64,000 nt of DNA from Epiperipatus broadwayi (GCA_028023455.1 JAQFVV010012509.1:2298001-2362000); one strand, 5' to 3'. Numbered from the stretch's first letter, positions 11,640 to 23,707 are shown. Notes: generated by a model from the sequence alone, not told the origin. Translations and numbers: made by a program.

Positions 11640-12570
11640 AAAAAAAAAATTTGAATAAATCATTATAAAATAAAACAAAAATGTCTAATTGTAAGATATG
11701 TATAGTTATTTATAAGTGTAAATATATAACTTGGGCTTGCCAATGGATGTCAGTTCTTAGTATCAATATTATACCAATGTTAAGATTGGATCACATTTGC
11801 ACCATTGCACAGCAGAAATCAATTCAGCTACTGTTGCAGATATGCAGACAATAAAATAAAATAAAACAGCATTCTATTTCAAAGTGTCTTCAATAACTGC
11901 TTGATAGACCAACTGAGTGACCTCTGCTATGTGGATAATAGCAGATATGATCCAGCCAAAATGATATTATCATTGGGCATGCTGAATCCAAGAAATATAT
12001 TATGTTTTACCCATAAAAGTTTTCGTTTTAATATATATATTTCAATACTTAAAACTTATTTTTTTTAATGAAAAATTCCTATTTTATATACCTAATAGCC
12101 TCACTATTTAAACTAATGTTTAACAGAATCGCAACATATGTAAACAAAATATGCATATATTGAAGCTGTACATATATAGTCGTAGATATATGGAGTTCAC
12201 CATTCACTGCGTACTAATCAGAGACCATAAATCCAACCACAGTGAATGTACATTAAAAAAAATGGTTACAGATATATACATGTATATAACATTAAATAAA
12301 TTGTAATCATAAATAACATTTATTAAAAAAATAGGTAATTGTAAAAATTATAGAAAAAGCTTAAAATAAATTATTTTACTTAGATAAAAAAAATATATTG
12401 CATCAGCAAATGAAGAAGTTGGTAATGCACAAAATACATTAAACAAGAATTTAATCTAATTAAAACAAGAATTTAACTTAAGAATGTGTATTGTTTATAT
12501 AACAATACAGGCAAAAATATAAGATATTTTGAGAACTGAAACAATAGAGGCATTAGTAGACACTAATTAA
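11640..12570. other. No identifiable feature upstream of the POR linker exon
   Basis: AT-rich sequence. A short inverted pair near 12200-12250 (TTCACTG / CAGTGAA) and a moderately GC-rich stretch at 11730-11990 are visible, but I could not assign either to an element or an exon. Confidence 0.5.
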
Positions 12571-12678
12571 TATAAGTGATGTAAAATGAAGTTAAAAGGG
12601 TATAAACAGATAGGTTTTCTTTTGTTAGTTAGTCATTATCTTCTTATGCAAGAACAAACCAGACCTAGTGAAATATTT

Positions 12679-12924
12679 TTATACCAAATATGCTTGAGTA
12701 GAGAATTTGTCTCCAATCTCCTGTCCGTCCTCGGGCAAGGGTCTGAAAAATGTAATCCAGCTGAGGAACCAAAGAAGTATGCCTGACCAATGCTTGCCAC
12801 TTGCTACTGAATGAAAGACTGATCTAAAGAGAACACAGACACAGGTGGCTGAAATAAGAGCTGCAACAGCCATCATGAATTGATGATGGCGACTTAATAT
12901 CTCCAAGATGGACTCGTAATTCAT
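12679..12924 (-). other. Unidentified hydrophobic 81-codon ORF (possible exon or repeat-derived)
   Basis: An open frame on the POR strand, about 1 kb upstream of the POR exon at 11576. It begins MNYESILEILSRHHQ, followed by a strongly hydrophobic stretch (FMMAVAALISATCVCVLF, about residues 16-33) and a second hydrophobic stretch (WSGILLWFLSWITFF, about 46-60), then an acidic tail LPEDGQEIGDKF. GC content is visibly higher than the flanks. I tested it as the missing POR anchor exon: the tail is not POR-like, and the only donor giving the required phase (TG|GTCAGG) is weak. I recognise no family. It could be an unrelated first exon or part of a repeat; the coding status is undecided. Confidence 0.2.
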
Positions 12925-13177
12925 TGCCAGAACAAGCCTACTCTATCTATACACACACATCTCAGTTCCCGTTAACTTTTATATTCACCCTTACATCTAT
13001 ACTACAGTAACTGTTCGCTAATTTCGCCTCAGATGTAATTAAGGAGGCTTAGATTATGTATAATGGTGAATGCTAATTTTATTTTCTTCATATGTCTATA
13101 TTTACATATTAGCAGATCACTAACATACATATTGATTTACATGATTTTTTTTGTTTCTTTTAAAGAGAAAGGAACAA

Positions 13178-14537
13178 TTTGTTTTTTTTTCTTTTGATGA
13201 AGTGGAATATATATCTAAATGATAAAGATGTACCAGATGATTGGAAGAATGCAGTATTAAAAGTTTATAAAGAAGATATTAAAAATTACAGACCTATCAG
13301 ACATTTATCAGTTTTATACAAAATTTTTACCAAGATAATTACAACTCATCTACAGAGAACATTGGATTTCCACCAACCAATAGAACAAACTGGATTTAAA
13401 AATGGTTTTAGTATAGTAGATCATATCCAGGTATTGAGAGAAGTTATAGAAAGGACAAATAAATGAGTTGTCATTATGCTTTGAATTTGTAGATTATGAA
13501 AAGGCATTTGATTCTATAAACATTTCTTCAGTCATTAATGCATTGGATCACCAAGGTATAAATCCAGGATACTGTCATATTTTAAAGAATATTTATAAAA
13601 ACGAACAGCAACAATTAGACTACATAATGATATTAAGAAAGTCAACATTGAGAAGGGTGTAAGACAGGGTGACTCCATATCTCCAAAACATTTTACAGCA
13701 GTGCTGCAAGAAGTATTTTGTGGATTAAAATGGGAAGCTAGAGGAGTGAAAGTAAATGGAGATTATTTAAGTCATTTAGATTTTGAAGATGATGTACAGT
13801 AGTTGTTTTTGCAAATAATGCTTTAGAGCTTCAGGAAATGTTGCAGGAGTTATCAGATGAAAGTAGGACTAAAGATAATTGTTAAAAAGAATAAAGTAAT
13901 GTTTAATCATTAAAATATGAAAATAAGGATTGATTACGACGAGTTAGAAGAAATTAACAGTTACAAATACCTTGGTCAGATTATTAATACAGATGGAAAC
14001 ATAATGGATAAAATTAATCATAGAATTAAACTTGGTTGGAGTGCTTTTGTTAGAAATAACTTGATACTAAAAGGAAATATGCCTATGTGTTTGAAAAGAA
14101 GGTTTTTAATGTGTTTTACCAGTTCTTACTTATGGATCTGAGACTTGGACATTTAATAGAAGAGCAATACAGAGACTTGAGACCACTCAAAGAAGTATGG
14201 AAAGATGCATGTTGGGAGTAACAAGAAGAGATCAAAAATGCAATGTATGGGTAAGAGAACAAACAGGTGATACTAACCTTATTAAAAAAATTAAAAGACT
14301 GAAGTGGAGTCGGGCTGGACTTATTGATAGAAGAGAGGATAATAGATAAACAATTGAAATCTTAAACTGGATTCCAAGAGATTGTAAAAGACCCAGAAAG
14401 AGACCACATGTGAGATGGATGGATGAAATAAGAAAATGTGCAGGGGTGCTGTGGAGAAGCTGAAGATCGGAGAAGATAGAATGAACTTGGAGAGATCTTT
14501 ATCCTGCAGTGGATTGATAATGGTTGATGATGATATT
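13178..14537 (+). mobile_element. RTE-clade LINE, 5'-truncated reverse-transcriptase ORF (best copy in window)
   Basis: A non-LTR reverse transcriptase broken into three main open pieces (13179-13466, 13468-13662 and 13917-14141) plus out-of-frame remainder. Recognisable RT motifs in order: IKNYRPIRHLSVLYKIFTKI (motif 1/2a), FVDYEKAFDSI (motif A), GVRQGDSISP (motif B), FEDD where FADD is expected (motif C), and LGQIINTDG. The C-terminal part reads CMLGVTRRDxK, IKRLKW and RPHVRWMDEIRK. The copy ends TGCAGTGGATTGATAATGG followed by TGATGATGAT, a simple-repeat tail as in RTE elements. The endonuclease half is missing, the catalytic FADD is altered to FEDD, and several frameshifts are present, so it is dead. 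Related 3' fragments are at 3845, 7395, 28730 and 36912. Confidence 0.9.
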
Positions 14538-14539
14538 AT

Positions 14540-17250
14540 GGGAGAAATTGGAAGATAGTTGAATGAGTAAGCTCTATTTTATTTCTACTTACCATGATAA
14601 TAAATATGGGTAATTTAAAATCATTACAAAACATTATTTGACTTAAAGTGACTCAGATTGTTTTATCATTAAAGTTTTTTTGTTTTTGTTTTCAAAAGAG
14701 AGAACCAGAATGCATTATTGTAGATTTAATTGATGCGACGTTTAATTTTTATAGCCAGAATAAGAAAGGCATCTCTATCATAGACATCCATCTGCGTTTT
14801 CTTTATATATTTGATTTATGTTTAAAGAGTAACTGCTGGTATTATTATCGATACACATTTTGAGTCAATCGAAGGGTTGTGAATATATATAAATGTCTAT
14901 AAGGGGCACAGTATAAATAAGCGTTTATTTTTTTTTTAATGTGTTAACCATTTATATAAATATCTATGGGCAAAAACTAGCTAAATAATAATTCTCGATA
15001 AGTATAGCGATAATAATAATAATTGTTGGTATAATATCTGCATAGTAGCGCGTTTAATAGCTTGATGAAAGGGGTGGTGGTGGTGAATAATTACGTATAG
15101 CGGATCTTCCTAGCATGGTAATATACTCGATCATATATTTATATATGTTAATATCATAAGGCGTTAATATTTATAGTCATTTAACCGCTTTCCCCAATAA
15201 TGTGTTGCTTGGTGATTCATTGGTGTCTCGACATTTACTTATTGCTCTTCTTTTTTTATAACTTCATTAGCTAACACATGTATTCGGGATTCAATCTTTT
15301 GAAAGGTTGAGATCCCGTCAATCAAAAGAAGAAAATAAATGGACATAAGCTATCAAAACTTCGTTCCACCCAGATCATGCGGAGGTGAACAGGTTTCTTT
15401 TTCTAACCATAGATTAGAGACAAAGTAGCTACCCAGAGTTAAATTGGCATTATAATGAAGTCGTCATTGTTTCGAGACCCATTCTTCAAATATATACATA
15501 TATTTAATCATTAAGTACTATTATGTTGTACCACTTTATTTATATTTATGCTTTTCTTAATATGATCGTTAATCTGGAAATATCTATTGGGGGTTTATAT
15601 ATATAAAATTTACGTGTGAATGAGGCTATGTTCAATTTCATTCTATGGTTTATTTAGCTGGTTTAAGCAGGTTGATTTCACCCTGTTATTGTACTATAGA
15701 GCAATCTTATCACTGTCTTTCTACTGAATGAAAGCGACCTGGATAACTGACAATGCGTATCAATGTTTTATTGTCATTTATTTCCATTACAAGGATCAGT
15801 TGATCTATATATATATATCTGTGATCTGCGGATACTTAAATTTCTTTTGTAAAGAATTTTATTTAATCATTAATGACACTTTTATATTAATAATAAACTG
15901 TAATTCATCATTGTAGCTATTGTTTATTACTTATATATGTAAACCTGACCAACACATGTTAGGATTCCTTTAGAGTCTTGTCTCTACCTGACCACTGGGC
16001 TACATTAAGAAAATTAACTCTCGTTATGACAAGGGAGTAAGTCGCTTGTTTGTGATCTGGAGGAGTAGGTAAATTTGAACCTCCTCTACCTATATCTCTA
16101 GATCATGTTAAAGCAGCTATACTTTCTGACCATTATAATATGTATGTTAATAGGGTTTTTTTCCTCCAGTTTTCTTGTGAGAATAGGTCAAAAACAATTT
16201 AGCAATTGGGGGAAATTAGCAGATGCTTGATTCCAGAAAGCTAATACATTTAAATAAAATCTAAATATAAATGCCATGTGTTTATTTTTAAAAAAAAAGA
16301 AACAAATATTTAATTTTACAAAAAAAAAAAATAAAAAATGAAAAGATAAACAGATTAATCATGAACTTAAATATAAACTTAATACTTGTTTTTATAATGT
16401 TAACAAATGTTTATTATGCAAGTACAGAAAATAGTTTTGCCTTTTGCACAAAATGAGTACTCTCTCTCTCTCTATTGACCTTAAACCCTATTCTTTTTTT
16501 AATTTCTGACTGCCACGTTAGAAATAATATTTTACCATTAAAATGATAAAATGCCCATTTCTAATTAAAATTTGAACATCAAATAACTGAAAAGAATTCC
16601 TACTATTAAAAGGTCACATATTGCTTATCCAATACTAACGATAGGTTGTGTAAAAATCAATTAATAGGTTGAAAGGATATTAATTAAAGTGTTGAATAAA
16701 ATATAAGATTAGTAGAAATATAGGTCAAATTTGTTTTGACGTCAGATTATAAAAAAAAATTTCCTAAACATGACAAAAAACAAGGAAGCATGACTTGTGT
16801 GAATATAGAAAAAAACCCAATTTGTTCCAAATGACAATACATGTATATAAATTGTTCCGAGCCTATTTATTTAAGAGTCAATATTGAGAACATTCTTGGT
16901 AATTAAAGTTTAGTGTTAGATAAGCGAAACTATAAAAATTATTTCCTATTAAGATGCACTAAAAATATCAAGTGAGATTGTTGTTTTTTGATAAGTATCA
17001 CGAATACAATATTGATTTATTAAGATTTCCATCACAATACAATGCTTACTACAAACTTTATTTGAACCTGAAATCTGTTATTAAAATATAATTTGTAGTG
17101 GAAGAGATAGGAGGATTAGAGTTAATATTTTTAATGAGGAAATAGAGGTGAATTGCAAGTAGGAGAAAACCCTAGTATCCATATTCTCTATTTTTGCATG
17201 ATAATGAGTGCCTGGAGTCAAAACTGGATACCAAAAGTTTAAAAAGCTGC
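14540..17250. other. No identifiable feature
   Basis: AT-rich sequence containing a few less AT-rich stretches (15040-15480 and 15950-16120) that read as neither protein nor a known RNA. A (CT)n run lies at about 16460-16475. No terminal repeats found. Confidence 0.5.
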
Positions 17251-17269
17251 TGAAAAAAAGCAGTGAATT

Positions 17270-17370
17270 GTCTTGCATTGGTGGTCGAGAGGTCAGCGCG
17301 ACTGCTTTGCACTAGCAGGCAGTTGCCCGGGTTGCGGGTTCGTGTCCCGTCTGATGCTATGACCCTTAAA
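17270..17370 (+). mobile_element. tRNA-derived SINE with 17-bp target-site duplication
   Basis: Head TTGCATTGGTGGTCGAGAGG (A-box-like), a GACTGCTTTGC segment, then GCGGGTTCGTGTCCCG (B-box-like) and TGATGCTATGACC. It is flanked by direct repeats reading A7 then GCAGTGAATT (17253-17269 and 17371-17387), a typical LINE-mediated target-site duplication. The long identical duplication argues for a fairly recent insertion. The anticodon-arm region has a small insertion compared with the copy at 39960. Confidence 0.85.
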
Positions 17371-18358
17371 AAAAAAAGCAGTGAATTACTTGAAATGGAG
17401 ATCTGCCACAATGAAAAACTCTGTTCTGTGAATTTATTTGCTACGATTGATAAAAAGGTATCCAAAGATGCTAAGTACTCAAAAGATTGTTATGCTGGTC
17501 AGAATTTTTTTTTTTAAAGGCTTATTATAGATGAAAATTCTTGGTATTTTTTTTATTAATAATTATTTATGTGATTTTGATAAATAATGAAACTCACCAA
17601 TGTTTTTTTTTTTTAATAAATTACAATTATTATTTTTAAATCTGAAATTACTACTTAATTCAAGGGACATCGTAAGAAACTGCCTATCAGATGATATTTT
17701 TGCTTTTGAATTATTTATACATTCTTTAGAAAATAATTATTTTTGCTAAGATCTAGTAATTAGGCTAGTGAATTAGATATTTAAGGTGGAGAAAACGTGC
17801 AAAATAATCTTTTATTTGATTTTTAAAACTATTTAATACGTTTAAATTGATAAAAAATCAAGTCAGATGTCATATGACCTAATTTTAATAAAGCTAAATG
17901 CAGAAACCGCGGTCTGGGGTTGACGGTATTTTTGAAGCTTGTTAAGAGTTTGTTTTTTACGTACTCTATATATAACATTTAATATGTGTATGTATACACA
18001 CATTTTGATATGAATACACATTTGCATTTCTTTGTTATTTTCTTATTGTTATTAAACTTGTCGTTAATAAAATGATCAAGAAATACTCTTTATTCTAGGA
18101 TTTGGTATGTATTTTACAATATAAATTCTTTAATGATGTGGTTGAGTATTTGATCAGCAGAAACAATTTATGTGTGAAAAACTGAGATATTAACAAAAAT
18201 AAAGCAGGATAATCACAATGTTAAGAATATAAAAAAGCAAAATCACTAATTCTGGAGAAGTTTGGAAAAAAATTGTTTTAATAAAAAAAAATGCTGATTT
18301 TCACTAACTAAATCTTCAGTGATGAGACAAGAATTGAATGATGATAAATATGTCTAGT

Positions 18359-18476
18359 GAAATATAAATAGTTCATTATCCTATTCTTGGGTATTGTATT
18401 TTAATAAATCAACTACAGAAATATAAATAGTTCATTATCCTATTCTTGGGTATTATATTTTAATAAATCAACTACA
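18359..18476. repeat. 59-bp tandem duplication
   Basis: Two adjacent 59-bp units (18359-18417 and 18418-18476), each starting GAAATATAAATAGTTCATTA and ending AATCAACTACA. They differ by essentially one base (GTATTGTA versus GTATTATA), so the duplication is recent. It lies in otherwise featureless AT-rich DNA. Confidence 0.9.
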
Positions 18477-18599
18477 TATAAAAATGATGATGGCTGGTTC
18501 TGGCACTAATCTGGATGAGATATTATTTAATCAATAATCTTATTCTGTTACATAAAGACATCCCCAATTTTAAGGGCAATGATTAAGCTTGATTGAAAT

Positions 18600-19350
18600 G
18601 CAATGATGATGATTAAAAAAGAAATTAATTTATAAATACAAAAGTACATGGTAGGTTTGAATGTCAAAGCAAAGAACAGAATACATAAAGAAGACCAAAA
18701 CAAAGCAAGGTTGATGATGGAAAAAAAAAACCCCTATGATTTGACAAAATAATAATAAAAAAAGCACATATGAGATGGCTGATTGAAATTTACAATATAT
18801 AAAATGGGGGGACGGACTCAGCTTGATATAAATGATCAAGTTTAAAAAAAGAATGTAACAAAAACTTGAAGATATTAGAAAACACAATGCAGGAAATGGA
18901 AAACCAAACTCTACAAAACCCACAGCAGATAGAGATACAAATAAAGAAATGTCAATTATATCAAATTTGTTTATAAAAGAAAGAAAATAAGATAGACCGA
19001 TGACCTAAGTGATCAAGTAAACAGGATGCAAACACAAAAGAGTGAATAGATAAGAATTCAGAAGATGGAAGAGATCATCCCAAAAAATTCAACTTGGACA
19101 AAAAATGAAGAAAAAAAAAAATCAAGAATTCATGAGGGTATCTTGAAAGAAGAGGATAAGATAAAATTGAAAAGAGTCGATTCAGAAATAAATATCAAAT
19201 AATAAGACAATAAAAATTATCCAAGATGAGATAGTAGCAAGAATAAATAAATCAGAAACCAACCAAGAGATTAAAGACCAATACAGTTCTCATTGAGTGA
19301 GAGAAGTAATAAATACAAAGATCAAAATAAGTCAAAAAAAGGCAGAATGG
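18600..19350 (+). other. Purine-rich, lysine-rich coding-like stretch, possibly a decayed LINE ORF
   Basis: The plus strand is strongly A/G-biased, and translation gives charged, helix-prone pieces such as IIQDEIVARINKSETNQEI near 19200-19270, interrupted by many stops. This resembles the composition of LINE ORF1/linker coding DNA, but I cannot name a domain. The hAT element at 19359 inserted at its right edge, and similar A-rich sequence continues after 21915. Confidence 0.25.
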
Positions 19351-19358
19351 GTTTAACT

Positions 19359-21906
19359 CAGGTGTGGCCAACAGTTTTTGCCCACGGGCCAGATGAAATA
19401 TTAAAACTAAAAAATGTTAAATACAAAAACGATTCATTTAAATAAATAAAATTTTATTATGTGATTTGTTTATGAATAAATAGAAGTGATTTAGTACAAC
19501 AAATTAACAAAAAACTAATGTGATGTGTTGAGGCACTTTGCATCGCTTATTAATTTTTGAATATCTGGCTCTATACTTGTAGTAGGTCTTCTTAACACAG
19601 CTCTAAATGTAAATCATTCAATCTTAATCTTGTACTTTTATTTAAATTCATTAAAGAAAAAGTTTCTTCACAAATATAAGTTGGGCTGAAGATTACTAAA
19701 TATTCCTTGGCAAGTTTTTTTAAATTTCCATATTGTCCATCATTCAATTGCTTATAAAAATTGCACTAATTTTATTGCTCTTCTCGATATTTCTCATGTA
19801 AATAATTCATCACATTGTAAATTAATAATTTGTAATTGCATATCAACAGGAACATCATCTACATGTACAGAAAATGGATTTTGGATAATAGATAAAAAAT
19901 TTATCAATTTTCTTGAAGTGTCAAATCACTGCTCGAAATCTGTCATTAGTGCAAAGATATTGTTATTAAATTCTTGAACCCTTTCTCTTGAAATATTTAA
20001 TGATACGTCTATAACATTGGAAAATAATCAAATTGGCATTCATCTAGATTGCTAGAACAAAGACTAAGCTTCATTTGAAAAGATTTTAACCTTTGTATTA
20101 AATCATGAGCATATAATTTTTTTCCCTGTAAACATATGTTAAATTCGTTGAAATGTGTTAGAATATCCAAAGAAAATGCTAAATCACAAATCCAATTTGG
20201 TTCTGATAATTCAGGAAAATTCTCATTTTCTTTAAGTGTTAAAAATATTTTTATTTCCTCTTGAAGATCCCACACACGTCTTAAAACTTTTCCCAAGCTT
20301 AACCAACAGATTTTATTGTGATATAGTACATCTACATAACTGGTATTTAGTTCTTGAAGGAGTCCAACAAATTGCCGGTGTTTTAATCCTTTTGAAAAAT
20401 TCACTAATTTCACAACTACATTTGTAACATGATCGATTTTTAAAACATTTTTGCATAATGCATGTTGATGAATAATGCAGTGTATGGGTATAATTTTATG
20501 ATTTGGATCAATTTCAGAAATTGTGTCTTCAATTCATCTTATGAGAGCAGTATTTTCTCCAATCATATTTGGTGATTCATCTGTTGTTACATTCACCAAC
20601 AGTCAATATTGTATTTAAAAAACATTTTTCAATCTCTCGGAAAAGATCTCCCTTTGTTGTGTTTTTCATAGGAACAATTGACAAAAGTTCTTCTGAAATT
20701 TGAAAATCTTCAGTGATAGCTTTGATAAAAATTAGTAACTGAGCAGTATCCTTTACAAAGCAACTTTTGTCAATAGCTATTGCATAAAAATAGGCCAATT
20801 CTAAATTATTCAGTAACTGATCATTTAAATTAGCATTCATATCTTCTATTCTTTGGACAATAGTTTGCCGAGATAGGCTTATATTTTCAATTTTATGTTT
20901 AGCTTCTGGACACATTACATTTAAAAAAAGAGTTTCCACATTGAGCAATTCGCTTTGCTACTAGAAAACTTGCTTCAATAGCAAATTCTTGTAATCGATT
21001 TTGCTGTGTAAATACATTTTGCTTCCAGGTCAATTTTACTACGAGATCTGCAGCTCATTTTTTTCAGCTTTCTTCATTTAAATTTTGTGCATAACTTGCA
21101 TGTTTCATTTCAAAATGTCTTCTCAAGTTGTATTCTTTTAAAACAGCTACATTCAAATTGAAAATAAGACAAACCGCCTTATTATTGTATATAGTAAAAA
21201 AATATTTCCACTACCATTCATCATTGGAAGTCATCCTTAGAGTGAAAAAAATTCAGTTCAATAATATTTTAATAAAAATATAATTACATATTGTATAAAT
21301 ATCCAAACTGTATCGTAATCAATCGAAACAATATTTAATTAATAGAATAAGCTTGAAGAGGTTATATCGCAAATTAAACAATTACTTCATTTTACAAACA
21401 GCCTGGATAAGTTTTCAGTTGTCAACTGCAGCTATTGTCTATGCTACAATACCACTTGATTCAGAACCCTCGACCAACACATTGCTTGACCTTGGGTGAC
21501 AACTGGCAAGCTCCGCCTACAAGAATGTGGGTTTTACATTGCCATAAAACATCAAACAGTTCATATCGAGTACAGATGAGTACAAAAGTTGTAAATCTTT
21601 ATAATGGAATTTTAAAAAAAATAAAGAAATAGCGCAAATCCATTTGACCAATTATTGGAAGTTAACCCTAGATTAGTCACATGCGGAATTCTTTTCTGCA
21701 TATCACTATCTTAAATATCTCAATTTCCAATAATAAAAGACATTTCCACTTCTGAGTAGCTGAGATTTTAACTTTCATTGTTGTACAATAGTTAGATATT
21801 GTAGTTTATGTATACCTATTTAAAAGTACCACTTATTTCATTTCCACAGTGCATCGTGAAGAGAATATTAAAAATGTAATTGTGAGCCATATGTTGGCCA
21901 TGCCTG
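19359..21906 (-). mobile_element. hAT DNA transposon with TIRs and 8-bp TSD (hAT-1), inactivated
   Basis: Terminal inverted repeats: CAGGTGTGGCCAAC at 19359 and GTTGGCCATGCCTG ending at 21906. The flanking 8-bp duplication is GTTTAACT (19351-19358) against ATTTAACT (21907-21914), as expected for the hAT superfamily. The transposase is on the minus strand, at least from about 21230 to 20009. The N-terminal part holds LKEYNLRRHFEMKHASYA (C2H2/BED-like finger remnant). Then come CPEAKHKIENISLSRQTI, AIDKSCFVKDTAQLLIF, IPIHCIIHQHALC and ICWLSLGKVLRRVWDL, which match the GTF2IRD2/FAM200/ZBED-like lineage of hAT transposases. Two longer frames survive (20577-20948 and 20009-20413), with stops and shifts between and around them. 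The 2548-bp length suggests a near full-length but dead copy. Confidence 0.9.
20009..20948 (-). pseudogene. hAT transposase pseudogene (GTF2IRD2/FAM200-like)
   Basis: The core of the transposase of the 19359-21906 element. The upstream frame (20577-20948) carries VQRIEDMNANLNDQLLNNLE and AIDKSCFVKDTAQLLIFIKA, around the first catalytic-domain strand; the D of AIDK is in the expected DxT-like position. The downstream frame (20009-20413) carries the W-rich segment NKICWLSLGKVLRRVWDLQE that follows the insertion domain in this family. The stretch between, about 20414-20576, is out of frame but keeps NVTTDGSPNMIGEN-like residues (a mutated second-Asp motif region) and HCIIHQHALCKNVL. Several stops and shifts prevent translation as one product. 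No C-terminal dimerisation segment is readable in frame. Confidence 0.8.
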
Positions 21907-22236
21907 ATTTAACTACTAGCAACTAAGAATCAAGTCATAGAATTAACAATTCCTAAAATGAGTCATTGGAGGCAAAATAGGAAAAACAGAAAGTCATCCG
22001 TATCATATAGCCATTTGCAAGTTGTCTCCTAAGAATGGTGGACCTTTTTAGTTATCAAATCCAGCTATTTCCAGAGATACAAGACCATAGGTGCTGTTAA
22101 CACCTAACCGCAAAGCCACTGTTTACCTTTATAGTTAAATTTCTCTGCTGAGCGCTTTCGGGAGCGTGCTCTCATATTCATAGCTCTGAGTGAAGTAACT
22201 CTCTGTAATTATATACAAATTATACAAGGTCAAAGG

Positions 22237-22554
22237 TTAATTGCTCCATTTCTTCAATATTGAGAAGCATGTTTCTTTATGATTGATAGCATTGCAATCC
22301 ATAGCAATGAAGCAGGCCTCCTTCACTTTTCTTTTCACATTGTGTTGCTCTTTGCAGACAAGGTTGATCTCTTGTGGTTCGCACTGGTGTTCTGCCAGTT
22401 TCTGATGCAGTGCAAAGATGGAATAGCATGATGAATCTGACTGCACCTTGATGTATAAATATCTGTGTTGTAGTAATCTGTTTTCCAGTGCTGCATTAGT
22501 TTTCCCATAATATGAGGCTCTACAATTTGTGTGATTACATGCAATATTGTACAC
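22237..22554 (-). pseudogene. GIY-YIG endonuclease fragment, left arm
   Basis: A 105-codon open frame with YNIACNHTNCRASYYGKT near the start (residues 2-19) and RLLQHRY (26-32), matching the GIY-YIG catalytic core order of Penelope retroelements. The catalytic Tyr, Gly and Arg positions are present, and the usual Glu near YYGxT is replaced by Lys. The tail KRKVKEACFIAMDCNAINHK is conserved with the fragment at 25894-26136. No RT is fused upstream, so this is a truncated retroelement end, not a host nuclease. It is the less conserved of the two mirror copies. Confidence 0.7.
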
Positions 22555-22706
22555 AGCCTGCAGTGCTTTGAGCGAGTGTTAGTTTATCTTTCGTGTTGTT
22601 TAATTAATCTGTTGGAACTGGGGGGGGGGGCATTCGAAAACTTAATTGGAACAGATTAATTAACAATACGAAAGGTAAACTAACACTGGCTCAAACACCG
22701 CAGGCT

Positions 22707-22952
22707 GTGTACAATATTGCATGCCATCACACAAATTGTAGAGCCTCATATTATGGGGAAACTAGGACAGCACTGGAAACCAGATTACTACAACACAGAT
22801 ATTCATACACCAAGGCACAGTCAGATCCATCACGCTATTCTATCTTTGGACTAGATCAGAAACTGGCAGGATGCCAGTGTGAAACACAAGAGATCAGCCT
22901 GGTCTGCAAAGAGAAATATGATGTGAAAAGTGAAGGTTATCGAAGAAATTGA
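22707..22952 (+). pseudogene. GIY-YIG endonuclease fragment, right arm
   Basis: An 81-codon open frame, the mirror of 22237-22554. It keeps the better motif, CRASYYGETRTALETRLLQH, with YYGET intact. It loses frame after KEKYDVKSEGYRRN, where the left copy continues. The two proteins differ at many positions, so the arms are not a fresh duplication, or they came from two diverged copies that inserted head to head. Confidence 0.7.
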
Positions 22953-23707
22953 GCAATTAATCTTTGACCTTGTATAATTTGCATATAAACTGCAGAGTTA
23001 CTTCACTCAGAGCTATGAATATGAGAGCATACCTCTTGAAAGTGCTCAGCAGAGAAATTTAACTATAAAAGTGTAAACAGTAGTTTTGCAGTTAGGTGTT
23101 TAAGGTGTTGACAGCGCCTATATTGTTTTACTATAATTTTGGCATGCAAAGTTGTCGAAACAAGTTTGTATTACAAAACCATAATGAGAAGCTATTGAGT
23201 ACACAATTATTAAAACAATATTTTACATCAGGTATGAACAGCATGCTCTTAACTGAAGAACAAATATGAGACAATCTATCCAGGGAATTAGAGTAGATGC
23301 TAATTGTAACTAATCACCAGACTAAACATATAATAGAGGTACTAAATACTACCCATCTGAATACATAACTATCTGAGTGTCCATAGAAAAATATTTTGAA
23401 AGTTTTTTAATGGCAGTGGCCGGTAAGAAAAAAAAAAGCTAAAATATTTGCTTGAAGTCATTTCCTGATAACTATCTAGGTTTATAATAAATATTAATAT
23501 TTATTTTTTAATTTTTATAATAAATAATAACTATCAGTAACAATGTTTTGAAAACGTTTTTTAATAGATCTGAATAAATAAATTCTTTGACCGCAAACAT
23601 TATTATAATTTATGTCACTAAATAAAGACTGCTGAACTAACAGAGAAAACATAATTACATAACATTAGTGAAAACTTTGTCTGAAGGTTTGTAATTATGG
23701 TATATTA

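Larger units (their letters stand above)
22085..23125. mobile_element. Palindrome of two inverted Penelope-like element ends (GIY-YIG)
   Basis: Two long arms in opposite orientation (about 22085-22614 and 22649-23125) meet around a spacer of about 35 bp containing a run of 11 G. Mirror blocks include the GAGCAATTAA / TTAATTGCTC pair, TCAGAGCTATGAATATGAGA and its complement, and TTAATTAATCTGTT and its complement. The left arm encodes on the minus strand (22237-22554), and the right arm on the plus strand (22707-22952), versions of YNIACxHTNCRASYYGxT followed by LExRLLQHRY: the GIY-YIG endonuclease signature YYGET..L..RL..H of Penelope-like elements, then ALHQKLAEHQCEPQEI. Each arm is only the 3' (endonuclease) end; no reverse transcriptase is adjacent. 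Confidence 0.8.

Noticed and set aside
12679-12924. N-terminal membrane-anchor exon of POR
   Set aside because: The sequence after the hydrophobic stretch is not POR-like and no good donor gives the phase needed by the exon at 11576-11630. Kept only as an unidentified ORF.
17172-17465. 97-codon minus-strand ORF (MDTFLSIVANKF...)
   Set aside because: It runs across both target duplications and the SINE at 17270-17370, so the frame is accidental.
18630-18923. 97-codon minus-strand ORF rich in Phe and Leu
   Set aside because: Antisense of a purine-rich stretch; composition explains the hydrophobic translation and no domain is visible.
22237-22952. Host GIY-YIG nuclease gene pair
   Set aside because: The two copies are mirror images in a palindrome, diverged and truncated, with a third partial copy nearby; the motif wording fits Penelope-like elements.
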